DNA of 45,575 nucleotides from an uncultured beta proteobacterium (GCA_903844215.1 CAIMSP010000006.1:1-45575); one strand, 5' to 3'. Shown: positions 1 through 8,397, numbered from the stretch's first letter. Translations and numbers: made by a program. Notes: generated by a model from the sequence alone, not told the origin.

Positions 1-311
1 GCCTTCGCACCCATGCCGTTGTTGCAAATGCTCGCCATAGCCACCGCTATGTCTGCGCTTTGCGCCTAGGCCTGAGCGCGAATCCATCACTTTCATTTTG
101 TTCCTTTACTTCTGTGTCGGAGTACTAGTCAATTTCTGGGTTGGAGCCCTAGCTGGGCTTTCTGTGAAGACTTGACGCAGCAGCGTGATCCCTCCCTCCT
201 CAGGGATCAGTCGGCTATTGTCGTCACGAAGCACACGCGACTATTTTTACGTCGATTGCAAAATAGTCGGGACTATTTGAATACTTGTGGCCATTCAGTC
301 GGTGCAGCCAA
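1..311. other. Non-coding left edge
   Basis: No reading frame here looks like a gene. The first 60 bases read on the minus strand as a short open stretch running off the window edge, but its only ATG lies deep inside and nothing is recognisable, so it is not called. The stretch holds a 10-bp inverted repeat (238-269, listed separately) and a small hairpin around 190-210. The next gene to the right is the homocysteine-binding half of MetH on the minus strand, whose partner module would be expected beyond this edge. Confidence 0.5.
238..269. repeat. 10-bp inverted repeat, possible operator or RNA hairpin
   Basis: CGACTATTTT at 238-247 is perfectly complementary to AAAATAGTCG at 260-269, with a 12-nt spacer. 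A further copy of GACTATTT follows at 271-278. It lies beyond the end of the MetH fragment in sequence with no gene. It could be a protein-binding dyad or an RNA hairpin for a gene left of the window. There is no evidence for either beyond the symmetry. Confidence 0.4.
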
Positions 312-338
312 AGCCCGCAGGTGCTGTCCCTGCGGGCT
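312..338 (-). terminator. Intrinsic terminator of the methionine synthase fragment
   Basis: AGCCCGCAG (312-320) and CTGCGGGCT (330-338) form a perfect 9-bp stem with a 9-nt loop. It begins 5 bp past the stop codon of the minus-strand metH fragment. Read on the minus strand, the stem runs into a short TTT tract. The position directly after the gene supports a terminator; the weak T run lowers certainty. Confidence 0.65.
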
Positions 339-343
339 CCACC

Positions 344-1414
344 TCAGGCCGCTTCCTTGTAGAAATAGTCGCGCTGCACGGCGCGCGCCGGCAGCGGGGC
401 CACGGCCTGCTGGATGGCGTTGATGTGCGCGGGCGTGGTGCCGCAGCAGCCACCCACGATGTTCACCAGGCCTTCGGCGGCGAACTCGCGCACCAGGCGC
501 GAAGTCACCTCCGGCGTCTCGTCAAAACCGGTGTCGCTCATGGGGTTGGGCAGACCGGCGTTGGGGTAGCAACTGATGAAGGTGTCGGGCGCGGCGCGGT
601 GCAGTTCCTGGATGTAGGGGCGCATCAGCGCGGCGCCCAGGGCGCAATTCAGGCCGATGGCCAGCGGCTGGGCGTGGCGCACGGAGTGCCAGAAAGCGGT
701 CACGGTCTGGCCGCTCAGGATGCGCCCCGAGGCGTCGGTGACGGTGCCGCTGATGACGATGGGCAGGCGCTCGCCCGTGGCCTCGAAATATTCGTCGATG
801 GCAAACAGCGCGGCCTTGGCGTTGAGCGTGTCGAAGATGGTTTCCACCAGCAGCAGGTCGGCGCCGCCCTGCACCAGCGCCTGCACCTGTTCGTAGTACG
901 AGGCGCGCAGGGTCTCGAAGTCCACATTGCGCGCGCCGGGGTCGTTCACGTCGGGGCTGATGCTGGCGGTCTTGGGCGTGGGCCCTAAGGCGCCGGCAAC
1001 GAAGCGTGGCTTGTCGGGCGTGGAATATTTGTCGCATGCGGCGCGGGCGATTTTGGCCGAGGTCAGGTTCATCTCGAAGGCCAGATCGGCCATGTCGTAG
1101 TCGGCCTGGGCCACACGCGTGGCGCCAAAGGTGTTGGTCTCGATCAGATCGGCGCCAGCGGCAAGATAGGCCTCGTGGATGTCGGCGATGACGTCGGGGC
1201 GGGTGATCGACAGCAGTTCGTTGTTGCCCTTGACATCGCGATGGAATGCCTGGAAGCGCTCGAACGCACCCGCCGGGCCACCCGCGCCACGGTACTGCTC
1301 CTCGCTCAGTTTGAAACGCTGGATCATGGTGCCCATGGCGCCGTCCAGGATCAGGATGCGTTGCGAAAGGAGTGGCGGCAAAGCTTGGCCGCGGGTGTAG
1401 ACGATGGGTTTCAT
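344..1414 (-). CDS. metH: Methionine synthase, homocysteine-binding module only
   Basis: 356 residues forming a complete homocysteine S-methyltransferase (Pfam S-methyl_trans) domain, the first of the four modules of cobalamin-dependent MetH. The N-terminus has the DGAMGTM motif, NTFGA follows, and the zinc-ligand GGCCGTTP motif lies near the C-terminus. The gene stops there, whereas E. coli MetH is about 1,227 residues, so the folate, cobalamin and reactivation modules must be encoded separately. Splitting of MetH into two genes is, from memory, common in Comamonadaceae. The start is the ATG of MKPIVYTRG; an upstream in-frame start would overlap the b561 gene. No Shine-Dalgarno is seen, but TACAAT lies 7 nt before the ATG (minus strand, 1427-1422), suggesting a leaderless transcript. 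The cytochrome b561 gene is 37 bp upstream on the same strand. Confidence 0.9.
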   Translation of the reverse strand: MKPIVYTRGQALPPLLSQRILILDGAMGTMIQRFKLSEEQYRGAGGPAGAFERFQAFHRDVKGNNELLSITRPDVIADIHEAYLAAGADLIETNTFGATRVAQADYDMADLAFEMNLTSAKIARAACDKYSTPDKPRFVAGALGPTPKTASISPDVNDPGARNVDFETLRASYYEQVQALVQGGADLLLVETIFDTLNAKAALFAIDEYFEATGERLPIVISGTVTDASGRILSGQTVTAFWHSVRHAQPLAIGLNCALGAALMRPYIQELHRAAPDTFISCYPNAGLPNPMSDTGFDETPEVTSRLVREFAAEGLVNIVGGCCGTTPAHINAIQQAVAPLPARAVQRDYFYKEAA

Positions 1415-1451
1415 GGGGCTGATTGTAGAAAGCTGCGTCAAGTCCCTGCTT

Positions 1452-2117
1452 TCAACCGGCCCACTGCACGCCCCAGGCCACGGCGGCGGCGCACAGGGCA
1501 AACACCAGCAGCGCCAGCGCGCGCGCTGCCAGGTCGTCGCGCGCGCTCTCCATCGGCTGCTCCAGTTCCTTGTCGCCGTGCAGCATGGCCGGGACCAGGT
1601 TCTGCTGTTTCTTCACGCGGTAAAACACGATCGCGCCGACGTGCAGCAGCACCAGCACGATCAAAACGATCTTGCCGATGTGGGCGTGGTAGTTCGTGGC
1701 CAGGCCCACGCTGGCGTTGGACACCAGCTTGGCCAGCGGACCGGAAGCGGCGATCTCGTCGTCGCTGAACAGACCGCTGCCCACTTGCGCCAGCAGGAAC
1801 AGCAGCATCGCCAACACCGAACCCGCGCCCAGCGGGTTGTGGCCCACGCTGTGCTCGGCCTGGCCGCGACCGCGCAGATAAGCCAGCACCATGGCAGGCC
1901 GATGCACAAACGCGGCAAAGCGCGACCAGCGCCCGCCGATGAAGCCCCACACGATGCGAAACAGCAGCAGACTGAGCACGCTGTAGCCGAGCCGGAAATG
2001 CCAGGGCATGAGGTCGCCACCGATCTGGCCCGTGCTGACCAGGCCCACGATGCACAGCACCAAAGCCCAGTGAAAAATGCGGGTCGGAAGGTCCCAAACC
2101 CTGATTTTGTGTGTCAT
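1452..2117 (-). CDS. Cytochrome b561-type membrane protein
   Basis: 221 residues with four predicted membrane helices. It begins with the signature [11 protein letters not shown], in which His16 is a likely haem ligand; further candidate ligand histidines occur in [15 protein letters not shown] and LLHVGA. This is the family of di-haem b-type cytochromes that pass electrons between quinol or hydrogenase-like donors and periplasmic c-type cytochromes. The divergent neighbour is a class II cytochrome c', a common pairing in proteobacteria that suggests the two act together at the inner membrane/periplasm interface. An AGGGAA Shine-Dalgarno lies about 8 nt before the ATG. The exact redox partner cannot be read from sequence. 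Confidence 0.88.
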   Translation of the reverse strand: MTHKIRVWDLPTRIFHWALVLCIVGLVSTGQIGGDLMPWHFRLGYSVLSLLLFRIVWGFIGGRWSRFAAFVHRPAMVLAYLRGRGQAEHSVGHNPLGAGSVLAMLLFLLAQVGSGLFSDDEIAASGPLAKLVSNASVGLATNYHAHIGKIVLIVLVLLHVGAIVFYRVKKQQNLVPAMLHGDKELEQPMESARDDLAARALALLVFALCAAAVAWGVQWAG

Positions 2118-2256
2118 TGCGTCTTTCCCTGTTGCTTGCCAGCACAGCCAAAGCCTGTCGCCGGCAAAACTATATCCGTGCCATTACACTCGCCGCCGAG
2201 GGGGTGCATCACCCCTTTGTGAACCCTAAGCCATCTCACACCTCCAAGGATATTCC

Positions 2257-2712
2257 ATGAAAGCCATTGCCGCATTTGTACTGACCGCATCGGTCGCCGC
2301 CCTGAGCACCCCCGCCCTGGCCCAGTTTGCCAAGCCGGAAGACGCCGTCAAATACCGCCAGAGCGCCCTCACCGTCATGGCCACGCACTTCGGTCGCCTC
2401 GGCGCCATGGCCAACGGCAAAGCGCCCTTCGATGCCAAGCAGGCCGCCGACAGCGCCGCCATCGTGGAATACATGTCCAAGCTGCCCTGGGCCGGTTTTG
2501 TTGAAGGCTCGGACAAGGCGGGCAACACCAAGGCCTTGCCCGAAGTCTGGTCGCAGCCCGCCAAGTTCAAGGAGGCGTCGGAGAAGTTGATGGCCGAAAC
2601 GACCAAGCTCAGCGCCGCTGCCAAGGCCGGTAACCTGGACAGCCTGAAGGCCGCTTTCGGGCCTGCGGGCGGCGCTTGCAAGAACTGCCACGACAACTTC
2701 AAGGCCAAGTGA
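2257..2712 (+). CDS. Cytochrome c' (class II cytochrome c), periplasmic
   Basis: 151 residues with a cleavable signal peptide (about residues 1-22, cleavage after ALA) followed by a four-helix-bundle cytochrome c'. The single haem-attachment motif CKNCH is at residues 141-145, close to the C-terminus as is diagnostic for class II cytochromes c. These proteins bind NO and CO at a pentacoordinate haem and are linked to nitrosative-stress protection or electron transfer. AAGGA precedes the ATG at good distance. The leader contains a small stem GGGGTG/CACCCC (2201-2215). The divergent b561 gene is 139 bp away. Confidence 0.93.
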   Translation: MKAIAAFVLTASVAALSTPALAQFAKPEDAVKYRQSALTVMATHFGRLGAMANGKAPFDAKQAADSAAIVEYMSKLPWAGFVEGSDKAGNTKALPEVWSQPAKFKEASEKLMAETTKLSAAAKAGNLDSLKAAFGPAGGACKNCHDNFKAK

Positions 2713-2726
2713 TCTTGCTCGGTCCT

Positions 2727-2752
2727 CAGGGCGGCGCTGACTGATCGCCCTG
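2727..2752 (+). terminator. Weak hairpin after the cytochrome c' gene
   Basis: CAGGGCG (2727-2733) pairs with CGCCCTG (2746-2752) around a 12-nt loop, 14 bp past the cytochrome c' stop and just before the MFS start. There is no T tract, so it may only slow transcription or stabilise the mRNA 3' end. Confidence 0.35.
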
Positions 2753-2753
2753 C

Positions 2754-3989
2754 ATGCAGGTCTTGCCGCGGCGCAGCGCCGTGCTGGTGTTCCTGGCCTT
2801 CGCCTTTGCCTACTTCCTGTCGGCACTGGTGCGCGCCATCACGGCCACGCTTTCGCCCACGCTGACGCAGGAGTTCGCGCTCAGCGCGGGTGACCTGGGC
2901 TTGCTCGCGGGCGGCTACTTTCTCGGCTTTGCGGTGATGCAGTTGCCGCTGGGGCGTTGGCTGGACCGGCATGGACCGAAGAAGGTGCTGCTGGCGTTCT
3001 TGGCGCTGGCCGTGGCGGGCTGCTTGGCGTTCTCCGCCGCCACCAGCTTCGCGGCGTTGCTGGCCGCGCGCCTGCTGTGCGGCGCGGGCGTGAGTGCCTG
3101 CCTGATGGCGCCGCTCACGGCCTACCGGCGCTGGCTGGAGCCCGCGATTCAATTGCGTGCCAACTCCTGGATGTTGATGACGGGCTCCATGGGCATGGTG
3201 GCCTCCACGCTGCCGGTGCAGTGGCTCATGCCGGTGCTGGGCTGGCGCCCCATTTTCTGGGGGCTGGCCGCCTGCGTGGCGCTGTCCATGCTGCTGATCG
3301 CCTGGTCGGTGCCGCGCTGGAACAGCGCGTCAGCCCAGGCCCCGGCCAGCGAGGGGCTGTTGCGCAGCTATGTGCAGGTCTGGCGCCACCCCTACTTTCG
3401 CCGCCTGGCGCCGCTGGGATTTTTCAACTACGGCGGGCTGATCGCCATGCAGACGCTGTGGGCCTCGCCCTGGATGGTGAAGGTGGCGCACTACACGCCG
3501 CTGGAGGCGGCGACCGGGATGTTCTGGATCAACGTCACCATGCTGTGCAGCTTTTCGCTTTGGGGTTGGGTCAATCCGATGCTCGCGCGACGCGGCCTGC
3601 ACACCGATCGGCTCATGACCTGGGGCGTGCCGCTGAGTTTTGTTTTCCTGGCCTGGCTGATCGGCGCGGGAGCCAGCCTGGGCGCCGCGAGCGCCGCCAT
3701 CTGGGCGCTGTATTGCGTGGGTTCCACCTTTGTATCGCTGGCCCAGCCCGCCCTCGCCATGGCGTTCCCCGCCGCGCTGGCCGGGCGCGCGCTGTCCGCG
3801 TTCAACCTGGTGCTGTTCGCCGGCGTGTTTGTCGTGCAGTGGGGCGTGGGCCTGACGGTGGACGGCTTCAAGCGCCTGGGTCTGAGCGAAATCGTCGCCT
3901 ACCAGAGCGCCATGGGTTTGTTTTTGCTGACCTGTATCGCGTCCTATGCCTGGTTCCTGGCGGCGAAACCGCATAATCAGCGGCTATGA
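2754..3989 (+). CDS. Major facilitator superfamily transporter
   Basis: 411 residues with about 12 hydrophobic helices. The loop between helices 2 and 3 carries MFS motif A as GRWLDRHGPKK (about residues 66-76). The closest feel is the anion/sugar-acid or nitrate-type MFS clade, but the substrate cannot be assigned. The stop codon overlaps the start of the EIIA gene by 4 nt (ATGA), so the transporter may be translationally coupled to the PTS genes. No Shine-Dalgarno is obvious before the ATG at 2754. Physical linkage to a PTS chain without its own permease is suggestive but does not show that the protein is phosphorylated or regulated by it. Confidence 0.85.
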   Translation: MQVLPRRSAVLVFLAFAFAYFLSALVRAITATLSPTLTQEFALSAGDLGLLAGGYFLGFAVMQLPLGRWLDRHGPKKVLLAFLALAVAGCLAFSAATSFAALLAARLLCGAGVSACLMAPLTAYRRWLEPAIQLRANSWMLMTGSMGMVASTLPVQWLMPVLGWRPIFWGLAACVALSMLLIAWSVPRWNSASAQAPASEGLLRSYVQVWRHPYFRRLAPLGFFNYGGLIAMQTLWASPWMVKVAHYTPLEAATGMFWINVTMLCSFSLWGWVNPMLARRGLHTDRLMTWGVPLSFVFLAWLIGAGASLGAASAAIWALYCVGSTFVSLAQPALAMAFPAALAGRALSAFNLVLFAGVFVVQWGVGLTVDGFKRLGLSEIVAYQSAMGLFLLTCIASYAWFLAAKPHNQRL

Positions 3990-4429
3990 ACGGCATCTTC
4001 ATTCTCGCCCATGCGCCGCTGGCACAGGCCTTTCGCGCCAGTGCGCTGCACGTCTTTCCGGACTGCGGCGACTATGTGTTCGCGTTCGACGTGCAGCCCA
4101 ATGTGCCGCCGGAAGAAAGTCTGGCCGGCGCGCGCATCGCCATGGCCCAGCTCGGCACCAGCCACACGCTGGTGCTGACCGACGTGTTTGGCGCCACGCC
4201 CTGCAACGTCGCGCAAAAGCTGGTCGATGGCGTGAACTCGAAACTGATTGCCGGACTGAACCTGCCCATGCTGCTGCGCGTGCTGACCTATCGGCATGAG
4301 CCGCTGGATGCGCTGGTGGCGCGCGCCGTTGCCGGTGGCGCCCAAGGCGTGCTGCAAGTGGCCATTACCGCACCCCAAAACCAGGTGAAGAAACCCCATG
4401 ATCAAAACCACCACGACCATCAGCAATAA
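3986..4429 (+). CDS. PTS EIIA component, mannose/sorbose family
   Basis: 147 residues forming one EIIA-Man domain. The phosphorylated histidine is His9 in the ILAHAPLAQA segment, matching His10 of E. coli ManX. The middle carries LTDVFGATPCNVAQ, a typical family signature. It would take phosphate from HPr, but no EIIB, EIIC or EIID gene is near, so it is probably regulatory. It overlaps the MFS stop by 4 nt and the ptsH start by 32 nt. CATAAT lies 8 nt before the ATG (3972-3977), so an internal leaderless promoter is possible besides coupled translation. The last 15 residues, rich in His/Asp/Gln, lie beyond the domain in the region overlapping ptsH. Confidence 0.9.
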   Translation: MNGIFILAHAPLAQAFRASALHVFPDCGDYVFAFDVQPNVPPEESLAGARIAMAQLGTSHTLVLTDVFGATPCNVAQKLVDGVNSKLIAGLNLPMLLRVLTYRHEPLDALVARAVAGGAQGVLQVAITAPQNQVKKPHDQNHHDHQQ

Positions 4430-4667
4430 GCTGGGCTTGCACGCCCGCGCTTCGGCCAAGCTGACCAAGCTGGCGGGCAGTTTTCCCTGCGAAGTGTTCA
4501 TGGCGCGCGGCGAGCGCCGCGTCAACGCCAAGAGCATCATGGGCGTGATGATGCTGGCCGCCGGCATCGGCAGCAGCGTCGAGGTGGAAACCAGCGGCGA
4601 GCGCGAACAAGAAGCCATGGACGCTCTGCTGACCCTGATCGCCGACAAGTTTGGCGAGGGCGAATGA
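4398..4667 (+). CDS. ptsH: Phosphocarrier protein HPr
   Basis: 89 residues, normal for HPr. The active-site histidine is His15 in GLHARAS, phosphorylated by Enzyme I. Ser46 in NAKSIMGV is the residue phosphorylated by HPr kinase, and HprK is encoded at 17.7 kb, so both modification routes appear intact. The start lies inside the EIIA gene (32-nt overlap), implying tight co-expression. ptsI follows after an unusual 97-nt gap containing a strong hairpin. With no sugar permease nearby, HPr probably serves EI, the two EIIA proteins and HprK in a regulatory relay. Confidence 0.96.
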   Translation: MIKTTTTISNKLGLHARASAKLTKLAGSFPCEVFMARGERRVNAKSIMGVMMLAAGIGSSVEVETSGEREQEAMDALLTLIADKFGEGE

Positions 4668-4719
4668 TGAAGCGAGGGGCGAGGGCCCCGCGAAGCGGGA
4701 TCGACCCGCGGAAGAATTC

Positions 4720-4754
4720 CTGCTTGCATCGGGCTCGACGCCCAATGCAAGCAG
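4720..4754 (+). promoter_or_regulatory. Strong hairpin between ptsH and ptsI
   Basis: CTGCTTGCAT (4720-4729) pairs perfectly with ATGCAAGCAG (4745-4754). After one C/A mismatch the stem continues as GGGC/GCCC around a TCGAC loop. It ends 10 nt before the ptsI ATG. The 10 nt between hairpin and ATG contain no Shine-Dalgarno; the nearest purine-rich site, GGAAG (4710-4714), lies on the far side of the hairpin. Folding would bring GGAAG to about 15 nt from the ATG. It may control ptsI translation, or be a repeat element inserted in the operon. Confidence 0.7.
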
Positions 4755-4764
4755 CCAACCTAGC

Positions 4765-6543
4765 ATGACCTTCTCCATCCACGGCTCGCCGGTCGCGCGC
4801 GGCATCGCCATCGGCCGCGCCGTGCTGGTGGCGTCGAGCCGGGTGGACGTGGCGCACTACTTCATTGACGCCGCGCAGATCGAAGCCGAAATCGATCGGG
4901 TGCGCTCCGCACGCAACGCCGTGGTGGATGAAATCCAGCGCCTGCAGACCGCCATGCCCAAGGACGCGCCGCACGAGTTGACGGCGCTGCTCGATGTGCA
5001 CCTGATGCTGCTGCAGGACGAGTTGCTCACCTCGGGCATCAAGCACTGGATTGCCGACCGCCTGTACAACGCCGAGTGGGCGCTGACATCGCAGTTGGAA
5101 GTGATTGCGCGCCAATTCGATGAAATGGAAGACGAGTACCTGCGCGAGCGCAAGGCCGATCTGGAGCAGGTGGTCGAGCGCGTGCTGCGCCACATGCGTG
5201 GCGTGGCGCAGCCGGTGGTGCACAGCACGCCCAAGCGCAAGACGCAGCAGGACCTGCTGCTCGACGACACCGTGGATGTGCCGCTGATCATGGTGGCGCA
5301 CGACGTGTCGCCAGCCGACATGCTGCAGTTCAAGCAAAGCGTCTTCGCCGGTTTCGTCACCGACGTCGGCGGCAAGACCTCGCATACCGCCATCGTCGCG
5401 CGCAGCCTGGATATCCCGGCGGTGGTGGGTGCGCGCTTGGCCAGCCAGTTGATTCGCCAGGACGACTGGATCATCATCGACGGCGAAGCCGGTGTGGTGC
5501 TGGTGGACCCTTCGCCCATCATCCTGGCCGAATATGGCTTCAAGCAGCGCCAGTATGAGCTCGAGCGCACCAAGCTCGCGCGCTTGCGCAACACGCCGGC
5601 GATCACGCTGGACGGGCAGCGCGTGGAGCTGCTGGCGAACATTGAAATGCCGGAAGACGCGCTCGGTGCGATGGCCGCGGGCGCGGTTGGCGTGGGCCTG
5701 TTTCGCAGCGAATTCCTGTTCATGGGGCGCAACCAGTCGGGCCAGACCCGCATGCCCGATGAAGAGGAGCAATACCAGGCCTATGTGCGCGCCGTGCAGG
5801 GCATGCAGGGCATGCCGGTGACGATTCGCACCGTCGATGTCGGCGCCGACAAACAGATCGAGGCGCGTCACGACCAGGGACTGGGCGCGCAGGCCCACCT
5901 GAATCCGGCGCTGGGCCTGCGCGCCATCCGCTGGAGCCTGGCCGACCCGGCGATGTTTCTCACGCAATTGCGCGCCATCCTGCGCGCCTCCGCCCAGGGC
6001 CGCGTGAACCTGCTGATCCCGATGTTGGCGCACGCCAGCGAGATCCGCCAGACGCTGGCGCTGCTGGATCAGGCGCGCGCCGAATTGGATCATCGCGGCC
6101 AGGCCTACGGCGCGGTGAAGCTGGGCGCCATGATAGAAATTCCGGCGGCGGCGCTGACGCTGCGGATCTTTCTCAAATACTTCGATTTCCTCTCCATCGG
6201 CACCAACGACCTGATCCAGTACACGCTGGCGATCGACCGCGCCGACGAGTCCGTGGCCCACCTGTATGACCCGCTGCACCCGGCGGTGCTGCAACTCGTG
6301 GCCGACACCATCGCCCAGGGTCAAGCCCAGGGCAAGAGCGTGAGCGTGTGCGGCGAAATGGCCGGCGACGTGAGCCTCACGCGGCTGTTGCTGGGCCTGG
6401 GGCTGCGCAGCTTTTCCATGCATCCGTCGCAGATCCTGGCGGTGAAGCAGGAAGTCTTGCGCGCCGACACCAGCAAGTTGCGCGACTGGGCGCAACGGGT
6501 GATGCTGGCCGAATATCCGGCGGAGTTGATGGGCGAGCGTTAA
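4765..6543 (+). CDS. ptsI: PTS Enzyme I (phosphoenolpyruvate-protein phosphotransferase)
   Basis: 592 residues, against 575 for E. coli EI. It moves phosphate from phosphoenolpyruvate to HPr in the cytoplasm. The N-terminal HPr-binding region is followed by the phosphohistidine domain, with the active His207 in GGKTSHTAIVAR, then the PEP-binding TIM barrel with the catalytic Cys529 in SVCGEMAGD. The start is the ATG of MTFSIHGSPVARG, which aligns with the family N-terminus; a longer frame from a TTG inside ptsH would add 38 residues translated from the hairpin region and is less likely. The stop is 3 bp from the end of the convergent EamA gene, with no terminator between them. Confidence 0.96.
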   Translation: MTFSIHGSPVARGIAIGRAVLVASSRVDVAHYFIDAAQIEAEIDRVRSARNAVVDEIQRLQTAMPKDAPHELTALLDVHLMLLQDELLTSGIKHWIADRLYNAEWALTSQLEVIARQFDEMEDEYLRERKADLEQVVERVLRHMRGVAQPVVHSTPKRKTQQDLLLDDTVDVPLIMVAHDVSPADMLQFKQSVFAGFVTDVGGKTSHTAIVARSLDIPAVVGARLASQLIRQDDWIIIDGEAGVVLVDPSPIILAEYGFKQRQYELERTKLARLRNTPAITLDGQRVELLANIEMPEDALGAMAAGAVGVGLFRSEFLFMGRNQSGQTRMPDEEEQYQAYVRAVQGMQGMPVTIRTVDVGADKQIEARHDQGLGAQAHLNPALGLRAIRWSLADPAMFLTQLRAILRASAQGRVNLLIPMLAHASEIRQTLALLDQARAELDHRGQAYGAVKLGAMIEIPAAALTLRIFLKYFDFLSIGTNDLIQYTLAIDRADESVAHLYDPLHPAVLQLVADTIAQGQAQGKSVSVCGEMAGDVSLTRLLLGLGLRSFSMHPSQILAVKQEVLRADTSKLRDWAQRVMLAEYPAELMGER

Positions 6544-6546
6544 GAC

Positions 6547-7413
6547 TTAGCGCTGGCGCAGTCCGATCGCGGCCGCGCCGACGATCAGCGCCGTGGCCCC
6601 CAGCACGTGCCAGCCCGGCACCTCATGGCGCAAGCCCAGCAGCAGCAGGGTCGAGAGCAGCGGCGTCAAAAAACTCAGCAGACCGATGCGCCGCGGGTCG
6701 CCCCGTTTGAGCGCCGCGTCCCAGAGAAAAAATGCCGCGCCCAGCGGCCCCAAGCCCATGGCGGCAATCAGCAAGGCGTCGCTCAGACTGAGCGCCGTGC
6801 GCGGCTCCAGCAGCACATGGCACAGCAGCGACAACAGGCCCGACAGCAGCGCAAAGCTGCCGATGGCGGCGGTGGGGAAATGCGCCACGCGTTGCGTCAG
6901 CAGCGAGTAGCTGGCCCAGATGAAGGCCGAGCCCAGGGCCGGCACATAGCCCCAGGCAAAGCCGGCATCGAGCGAGTGCTTGCCCGCAATCGCCAGCGCC
7001 GCCCCGGAAAACCCGATGCAGGCCGCGAGCAAATGGCGCCAGCGAAAGTGCAGGCCGCGCAGCAACACCGGCGCCAGCACCACGATCAGCAGCGGCCAAA
7101 GATAGTTGACCAGATTGGCCTGCACTGCGGGCGCGAAACGCAGCGCGATGAAGAACAGGAAGTGATAGCCGAACAGGCCATACACGCCCAGCGCCAGCGT
7201 GGGCAGCGGCACGCGCCATTGGCGCAACTCAAAGCCGGAAAGCGGCAGCGCGATCAGGCTGCCCGCGAGCAGCGCCAGCCCGGTGAGCAGGAACGGCGGC
7301 ACCTGCGCCAGCGACACGCTGAGCGAGGCCAGCGTGGCCCACAGACCGATGGCGCCGAGCGCGAGCCAGGTGGCAGATCGGCTGTGCGATGGGGAGGAGG
7401 AGGAGGCGGGCAT
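6547..7413 (-). CDS. EamA/DMT-family transporter, YddG-like
   Basis: 288 residues with ten hydrophobic helices arranged as two EamA repeats (roughly residues 15-145 and 150-287), the drug/metabolite transporter fold. The sequence resembles aromatic amino acid exporters of the YddG type, for example YHFLFFIALRFAPAVQANLV in the first repeat, but substrate is not provable. It is convergent with ptsI. No Shine-Dalgarno is seen. Its upstream sequence GCATAATCAGCCGCTATG is almost the same as that in front of the EIIA gene at 3971, placing CATAAT (minus strand, 7427-7422) 8 nt before the start and suggesting a leaderless mRNA. Confidence 0.87.
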   Translation of the reverse strand: MPASSSSPSHSRSATWLALGAIGLWATLASLSVSLAQVPPFLLTGLALLAGSLIALPLSGFELRQWRVPLPTLALGVYGLFGYHFLFFIALRFAPAVQANLVNYLWPLLIVVLAPVLLRGLHFRWRHLLAACIGFSGAALAIAGKHSLDAGFAWGYVPALGSAFIWASYSLLTQRVAHFPTAAIGSFALLSGLLSLLCHVLLEPRTALSLSDALLIAAMGLGPLGAAFFLWDAALKRGDPRRIGLLSFLTPLLSTLLLLGLRHEVPGWHVLGATALIVGAAAIGLRQR

Positions 7414-7549
7414 AGCGGCTGATTATGCAGATAGCGCATTTTTGCTGCGGCGCTCGAACGAGCACAGGACCTGTGGCCGGTGCATGCCGAGGTTCCAGAA
7501 ATGCGTTGATCTCGACCTGCAACGCAGTCATCCCATTCAAAGGAATCAC

Positions 7550-7774
7550 GTGAAGAAATTATTCATTCTCCTCGCACTGACTGCCGCCTTTACGCAAGCC
7601 AATGCAGCCAAGAACTGCGCGGAGCTGAAGAGCGAAATTGCCGTCAAATTGGATGCAGCCGGCGTCAAAGCTTATACCCTTGACATCGTGGCAAACGACA
7701 AGGCTGGCAACGCCAAGGTCGTCGGAAGTTGTGACAGTGGGTCCAAGAAAATCACGTACACCAAGAAGAACTAG
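7550..7774 (+). CDS. Small secreted DUF1161-type protein
   Basis: 74 residues, beginning with GTG. AAAGGA lies 6 nt before the GTG, which decides this start. A signal peptide covers about residues 1-18 (cleavage after ANA). The mature part of about 55 residues has two cysteines (NCAEL and GSCDSG) that could form a disulfide, and the pattern GVKAYTLDIV...KVVGSCDSGSKKITY that I recognise as DUF1161, a family of small periplasmic proteins of unknown role. It stands alone; the next genes are unrelated. Confidence 0.72.
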   Translation: MKKLFILLALTAAFTQANAAKNCAELKSEIAVKLDAAGVKAYTLDIVANDKAGNAKVVGSCDSGSKKITYTKKN

Positions 7775-7969
7775 AGTCCGCGAAAGCGCGCATCGGAGGG
7801 TTCAATTGCAGGAAATGGGCATCGCCTCCGGGTGGCTGCTTGGCAGCGGGAGCGGCCATTCAGAGTGACCTTCCAGTTTGATACGATGATCGCAATGAAA
7901 TCAACTCTGCGGAAACAGTAAATGCGATTAACGGTAACCGCCATTGCTCAGGTTTTGAAAAGTTGAACC

Positions 7970-8397
7970 ATGGCCCAACTGACTGCTTCAATCACCTATG
8001 GGCGAGGCGAATACATCATATCGCCGCCGACCAAATGCTGGTTGAGCTGCGCAATGAGGCGGTGCGCAAAGGAACGCCAGCGCCAGAGGAACTCCCGCTT
8101 GCTCTGAAAATTGCGCTCAAGTCAATCTTTCCAATTATTCACTGGTACAAAGTTCGGAAAGTCGGTGTCTGCACTTTTTTCATTGACGACGACAAAATAG
8201 AAAGACAATCAAAGTTGGGTAGTTACTCGGTAAAGTGGAGTGAGGTCACCGAGCTTCACCGGCATACCGCAGCCTATTTGGTTATGTTCAAGGGCGGAGG
8301 TTTCCCTCTTCTTTATCGGTGTTTCACAGGCTCTGCTGGCGAGGCACTTGAACAGCTCGTTATTGCGCGTGAGGCGCAACTTGAAGCCGAGGTCTAA
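7970..8397 (+). pseudogene. YcxB-like protein gene, apparently frameshifted
   Basis: The ATG at 7970 opens a frame reading MAQLTASITYGRGEYI that soon loses sense. The frame one base back continues IAADQMLVELRNEAVRKGTP and runs to the stop at 8395-8397. The two join naturally if one base was lost near 8015-8025, giving an original protein of about 142 residues. The C-terminal half has the pattern of YcxB-like domains (KIERQSKLGSYSVKWSEV, then YLVMF and YRCF). A TTG start at 7963 would give an unbroken 144-residue protein with an implausible N-terminus. The region is less GC-rich than its neighbours. It may be a true pseudogene or a sequencing error; function is unknown. Confidence 0.5.

Noticed and set aside
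1415..1451. Cobalamin or SAM-type riboswitch upstream of the metH fragment
   Set aside because: Only 37 bp separate it from the b561 gene, too short for such an aptamer.
4537..6495. 652-codon open frame antisense to ptsH/ptsI
   Set aside because: Low-complexity His/Gln/Arg-rich product typical of a shadow frame; the plus-strand genes are unequivocal.
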